From positions 559,001 through 623,000 of the forward strand of contig NZ_CP033043.1 in assembly GCF_003667825.1 (NCBI RefSeq): a stretch of DNA of 64,000 nt, read 5' to 3'. The stretch comes from Metabacillus litoralis. GTDB lineage: Bacteria; Bacillota; Bacilli; Bacillales; Bacillaceae. The position numbers and the translations under genes are program-made. This document shows, piece by piece, positions 60,041-64,000 of the stretch (positions are counted from its first letter, which is position 1; every line of letters begins with the position of its first letter). Under the pieces are notes generated by a model. The model had not been told where the DNA came from. It worked only from the letters and a program-made list of their open reading frames with translations, and did not search any database.

Positions 60041-61570
60041 TTGAATCAAGAAAAATATGCAATAGTTGATATCGGATCAAATACAATGCGACTTGTTATT
60101 TACTTACGGGAGAAAAGCGGAAGATTAAAAGAAATTGAAAATGTAAAGGTAGTGGCACGTCTTAGAAACTATTTATCTGATGAGGGAGTGTTAATGGACG
60201 AAGGAATGTCAATTTTGATTAACACGCTTCTTAGTTTCAAGGAGGTAACAAATCATCATAAATTAGATGAGGTAAAGTGTGTGGCCACCGCTACAATTCG
60301 CCAAGCCAAAAATCAGCAAGCAGTTCTTGAAAAAGTAAAAGCTGAGACTGACTTTGTGATTAGAATCTTATCAGAGTATGAAGAAGCCTATTTTGGTTAT
60401 TTAGCTGTAGTTAATACAACACCTTTTGATCATGGTATTACAATTGATATTGGTGGGGGAAGTACAGAACTTACGTACTTTGCCAATCGAAAATTAATAA
60501 GTTATCACAGTTTTCCGTTTGGAGCGCTATCTTTGAAAAAACAATTTATAAAAGGTGACGTTCCGAATACGGATGAACTAAAAGAATTAAGAGCGTATAT
60601 ATATAAACAGTTTCAAACACTTGATTGGGTAAAAAATAGAAAGCTTCCAATTATCGGTATTGGAGGAAGCGCGAGAAATATGGTTCAAATACACCAAGAA
60701 CGTATCGGATACCCAATTGCAGGTGTTCATCAATATTTGATGAATAATGAGGACATTAATGAAATCAATCAGTATCTACAGTCATTAACGTTTTCAGAGT
60801 TACAACGAGTCGAAGGGCTTTCTAAGGACCGAGCAGATATTATCATTCCTGCTGTTGAGGTGTTTCATTGTTTAGTTGAGATCGTAAACACAAATAAGTT
60901 TGCATTAAGTAAAAAAGGTTTGCGAGATGGTGTTTTCTTTGAGGAACTTACAAAGGAATTTGGAATAAGTATTTTCCCTAATGTGATTGAAGAGAGTTTC
61001 TATGAATTGGCAACAGATTACAGCATTAACTTAAACCATGTTTTTCATGTAACAACAAATGCATTAATGATAACTACTCTTCTTCATAAAGCTGAATTAG
61101 CTTCATTTAATAAAGAAGATGAGCTATTACTTAAAAGAGGGGCATTTGTTTATGACCTTGGCTCATATATTGACTCGGAATCAAGCAGTCAACATACTTT
61201 CTACCTCCTAGCTAATAGAACAATTGACGGGTTGCTTCATCGAGATCGTATTATTATCGCATTGATTGCCTCTTATACAAGTAAAACAAATTTTAAAAGA
61301 TATGTTTCTTCATATAGTGATTGGTTCACAAAAGATGAGTTAGCAAAGTATAGAATGTTAGGAGCTATATTAAAATTTGCATATAGCTTAAATGCGACGA
61401 AAAGAAATATTATTAGAACCCTTGATTTGAAACTTGAGCAGGGGAAGTTGGTTTTCAATGTTATATGTAACAGAGATTGGAAGCCAGAGCAATATCAAGT
61501 TGAAAAGCAAAAGAAACATTTGGAAAAAGTATTGAAAAGGTCAATATCTATTAATTTTATTGAAGAATAA
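60041..61570 (+). CDS. ppx: Exopolyphosphatase (Ppx/GppA)
   Basis: A protein of about 509 residues with an actin-like two-lobe Ppx/GppA domain (AIVDIGSNTMRLVIY, TATIRQAKNQ, SEYEEAYFGYLAV, IDIGGGSTELTYF, GIGGSARNM) and a C-terminal HD-like helical domain. It cuts terminal phosphate from polyphosphate. The start is taken as the TTG at 60041, eight bases after AAGGG; the GTG and TTG at 60032/60035 lie too near. It is 228 bp before ppk on the same strand, the usual pairing of polyphosphate synthesis and breakdown genes. Confidence 0.92.
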   Translation: MNQEKYAIVDIGSNTMRLVIYLREKSGRLKEIENVKVVARLRNYLSDEGVLMDEGMSILINTLLSFKEVTNHHKLDEVKCVATATIRQAKNQQAVLEKVKAETDFVIRILSEYEEAYFGYLAVVNTTPFDHGITIDIGGGSTELTYFANRKLISYHSFPFGALSLKKQFIKGDVPNTDELKELRAYIYKQFQTLDWVKNRKLPIIGIGGSARNMVQIHQERIGYPIAGVHQYLMNNEDINEINQYLQSLTFSELQRVEGLSKDRADIIIPAVEVFHCLVEIVNTNKFALSKKGLRDGVFFEELTKEFGISIFPNVIEESFYELATDYSINLNHVFHVTTNALMITTLLHKAELASFNKEDELLLKRGAFVYDLGSYIDSESSSQHTFYLLANRTIDGLLHRDRIIIALIASYTSKTNFKRYVSSYSDWFTKDELAKYRMLGAILKFAYSLNATKRNIIRTLDLKLEQGKLVFNVICNRDWKPEQYQVEKQKKHLEKVLKRSISINFIEE

Positions 61571-61705
61571 AAAGATAAATCACTGTTGATAGTAAATGTC
61601 GAATGATTGTTTTTTGTACTGTTAAGTTGGTAAGAACTACTTGTTAGGAAAGTCTTGATAATCTAAAAAGGGTATTGTCTAAATTTATTCATAAGCTAGC
61701 TATTA

Positions 61706-61733
61706 TTTACATAAAATTTACAAAAATTTTACA
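61706..61733 (+). promoter_or_regulatory. PhoP box (three TTTACA repeats) upstream of ppk
   Basis: TTTACA occurs at 61706-61711, 61717-61722 and 61728-61733, an exact 11-bp period with 5-bp spacers. This is the known half-site and spacing for Bacillus PhoP (TTHACA). A possible -10 (TATCAT, 61755-61760) lies 21 bp after the last repeat. ppk is probably activated on phosphate limitation. Confidence 0.75.
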
Positions 61734-61798
61734 ATTAGACTAGTACCATAGTGCTATCATGTAAACAATAGATATTTGTCGAAAAAGGGTGGCTTAAA

Positions 61799-63910
61799 AT
61801 GAATACATTAAATAAAAACGCTATAGATCTACAGAGTCCGCTATATTATAACAACAGAGAACTAAGCTGGCTTGCTTTTAACGAACGAGTTTTGGAAGAA
61901 GCACTAGATGAGCGTAACCCTTTACTAGAAAGGTTAAAATTTTTAGCAATATTTAGTTCAAATTTAGATGAGTTTTTCATGGTTCGTGTAGCGGGATTAA
62001 AAGACCAAGTAAAAGCAGGTTTTAATAAGCCGGAAAATAAGGCCGGGATGACCCCAAAACAACAACTTAACCAAATTGGGATTAGAACTCACCGCCTTGT
62101 TGAAATGCAATATGAAGCTTATAATCACCTTCTGATCCCAAATCTTGATATAGAAGCGATTCAGTTATTAAAGATGGAAGAAGTAGCTTCTGAGCAGCTA
62201 CAAATTCTTGAGGAATATTTTGACGAACAAATTTTCCCTGTCCTTACTCCAATGGCCGTTGATGCATATCGGCCGTTTCCAATGCTTTTAAATAAAAGCT
62301 TAAATCTTGCTATTGTCATCGAAGATAACGATGAATATGAAGAAAATCGATATAAAACAGCTATTGTTCAAGTTCCTTCTGTTTTAGATCGCTTTGTTAA
62401 ACTTTCTTCTTCAGGAACAACTCAATTTGTGCTGCTTGAAGATATTATTAGCAGGTTTATCCATAAACTTTTTAAAGGATATAAGGTGGTATCTGTATCT
62501 GTTTTCCGGATCACAAGAAATGCAGATATGACTATTCATGAAGAAGGTGCTCGTGATTTATTAAAAGAAATTGAAAAAGAGCTAAAAAAACGAAAATGGG
62601 GTGCAGCTGTTAGGCTAGAAATCCAAAAACAAGGATTTGATCGTAATATTTTACGTTATCTTACAGAAGAACTCGAAATTCATGAAAAAGATGTATATGA
62701 AATCGATGGTCCTCTAGATCTAACATACTTATTTGGTTTTGCAAAAGAAATCTCTAAAGTTAGGGAGGATCTTTTGTTTGAAACACTTATTCCCCAGCCA
62801 CCACGTGATATCGGCTCAGATGAAGATATTTTTGAAAAAGTTTCAGAACAGGATGTTTTCTTGCATCATCCTTATGAATCGTTTGAGCCTGTTGTAGAAT
62901 TTATTTCTGATGCAGCAGATGATCCAGATGTGCTTGCTATTAAACAAACTTTATATCGGGTTAGTGGTGATTCCCCTATTATTGAGGCGCTTATGCGTGC
63001 TGCTGAGAATGGGAAGCAAGTAACAGTTCTCGTTGAGTTAAAAGCTCGATTTGATGAGGAAAATAATGTCCAATGGGCGAAGGAGCTTGAAAAAGCTGGA
63101 TGTCACGTTATTTATGGGATGACTTACTTAAAAACTCATAGTAAAATAACTCTCGTTGTTAGAAGAAAAAATAACCGAATTGAGCGATTTGTCCATCTTG
63201 GAACAGGTAATTACAATGATCAAACAGCAAAAATATATACAGATATGGGCTTGATTACATCGAAAAGGAAATTTGGAATTGATGCTACTAATTTCTTTAA
63301 CTATTTAAGTGGTTATACAGAAAAGCCTGAGTTTCACCATTTATCTGTAGCACCTTTTGACATTCGAAAGGACTTTATTCAACTTATAGATGATGAAATT
63401 AATTTCCATAAGAGATTTTCAAATGGACGGATTATTGCAAAAATGAACTCTTTAACAGATAAAGTCATCATTACAAAGCTCTATGAAGCTTCAAACGCTG
63501 GAGTGAAAATTGACTTAATTATTAGAGGAACATGCTGTTTACGTCCGGGAATAAAAGGAGTAAGTGAAAATATAAGGGTACGTAGCATTGTTGGTAGATT
63601 TTTAGAGCATAGCAGAATCTATTTCTTTCACCATAATGGAGAAGAAAAAACATTCCTATCATCCGCTGATATGATGACAAGAAATATGGAAAAGCGAGTT
63701 GAAATTTTATTTCCTATCTTTGATGGCCGAATTAAGAAACGCTTAAATCAAGTCCTAATGTCGAATTTAGCTGATAATGTAAAGGCAAGAGAGCAGGACA
63801 AAGATGGAGTATATCATTATGTTACTCGTGAGGTGGATGATGAGCCAATGATTGATAGCCAATTATTACTTTTTGGTCAGGCTTATCGTGTGCTAGAAGA
63901 TGAAGAATAA
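61799..63910 (+). CDS. ppk: Polyphosphate kinase (PPK1)
   Basis: A 703-residue enzyme with the four PPK1 domains: N domain ([20 protein letters not shown]), head, and two phospholipase-D-like catalytic domains. The autophosphorylated His is in [13 protein letters not shown] and the second site in [22 protein letters not shown] is also typical. It reversibly polymerises the gamma-phosphate of ATP into polyphosphate. AAAGGGTGG precedes the ATG. It follows ppx with its own PhoP-type promoter in the gap and ends at a terminator. Confidence 0.96.
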   Translation: MNTLNKNAIDLQSPLYYNNRELSWLAFNERVLEEALDERNPLLERLKFLAIFSSNLDEFFMVRVAGLKDQVKAGFNKPENKAGMTPKQQLNQIGIRTHRLVEMQYEAYNHLLIPNLDIEAIQLLKMEEVASEQLQILEEYFDEQIFPVLTPMAVDAYRPFPMLLNKSLNLAIVIEDNDEYEENRYKTAIVQVPSVLDRFVKLSSSGTTQFVLLEDIISRFIHKLFKGYKVVSVSVFRITRNADMTIHEEGARDLLKEIEKELKKRKWGAAVRLEIQKQGFDRNILRYLTEELEIHEKDVYEIDGPLDLTYLFGFAKEISKVREDLLFETLIPQPPRDIGSDEDIFEKVSEQDVFLHHPYESFEPVVEFISDAADDPDVLAIKQTLYRVSGDSPIIEALMRAAENGKQVTVLVELKARFDEENNVQWAKELEKAGCHVIYGMTYLKTHSKITLVVRRKNNRIERFVHLGTGNYNDQTAKIYTDMGLITSKRKFGIDATNFFNYLSGYTEKPEFHHLSVAPFDIRKDFIQLIDDEINFHKRFSNGRIIAKMNSLTDKVIITKLYEASNAGVKIDLIIRGTCCLRPGIKGVSENIRVRSIVGRFLEHSRIYFFHHNGEEKTFLSSADMMTRNMEKRVEILFPIFDGRIKKRLNQVLMSNLADNVKAREQDKDGVYHYVTREVDDEPMIDSQLLLFGQAYRVLEDEE

Positions 63911-63922
63911 ATAACATTCAAA

Positions 63923-63962
63923 AAGAAAGACCTTCATATTGAGCTGAAGGTCTTTTCTTTTT
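63923..63962 (+). terminator. Terminator after ppk
   Basis: AAGACCTTCA-type arm (63926-63935) pairs with TGAAGGTCTT (63945-63954), then TTCTTTTTC. The remaining bases to the window end show no gene. Confidence 0.85.
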
Positions 63963-64000
63963 CTTGATAAAGAGCTTTCTTTTGAGATAATAAGAGAAAG

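Overview
The window is about 64 kb of low-GC DNA (roughly one-third GC by eye) from an endospore-forming member of the Bacillaceae (Bacillus/Metabacillus-like; species not determinable here). Evidence: germinant-receptor genes at the left edge, stoA, ykvU, spore photoproduct lyase, two sporulation-type kinases, TTG/GTG starts with strong Shine-Dalgarno (SD) sites, and B. subtilis-like gene order: ykvU-stoA-zosA-(crt insert)-ykvY, then glcT-ptsG-ptsH-ptsI-splA-splB, ykwC-pbpH, kinA-patA, cheV, ykyB, ykuC-ykuD, with ppx and ppk at the right edge. Gene-order comparisons with B. subtilis are from memory.

Layout. 0-5.6 kb: end of a ger operon, ykvU, stoA and the metal P-type ATPase zosA behind tandem Fur/PerR-type boxes. 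5.6-8.7 kb: two staphyloxanthin-type carotenoid genes on the minus strand (crtP, and a crtQ-like gene whose 3' end is frameshifted). 8.9-13.5 kb: an M24 peptidase, a nuclease lipoprotein, an EAL phosphodiesterase, a decayed haloacid-dehalogenase gene and a stand-alone phosphofructokinase. 13.5-16.2 kb: an accessory patch with a cloverleaf-like repeat, LexA-type boxes, a WYL-domain gene and an unlisted 28-residue type I (holin-like) toxin with a probable antisense RNA. 16.3-23 kb: the glucose PTS system under GlcT antitermination, followed by splAB. 23-28.6 kb: SDR, S66 peptidase, ykwC, pbpH.

28.7-41.5 kb is a 13-gene acyl-CoA block absent from this position in B. subtilis. It holds an ACAD11-type acyl-CoA dehydrogenase, a separate ACAD10/11/LvaA-type kinase, a ComB-type phosphatase, a FadE-type dehydrogenase, a CoA ligase, two SDRs, two crotonases, a 3-hydroxyacyl-CoA dehydrogenase, a thioesterase, a quinone oxidoreductase and a TetR regulator with two matching operators. 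The best reading is beta-oxidation of hydroxylated (perhaps 4-hydroxy) or branched acids through a phosphorylated acyl-CoA; no thiolase is present.

41.8-60 kb: the kinA-patA-cheV-ykyB-ykuCD backbone, interrupted by corA, a DinB-like protein, a GGDEF protein, a KinB-like kinase, a purine permease, a DUF1906 protein, an HD hydrolase and an HD-GYP protein. Two palindromic GC-richer intergenic repeats sit at 43.7 and 50.6 kb. 60-64 kb: ppx and ppk, with three perfectly spaced PhoP half-sites before ppk.
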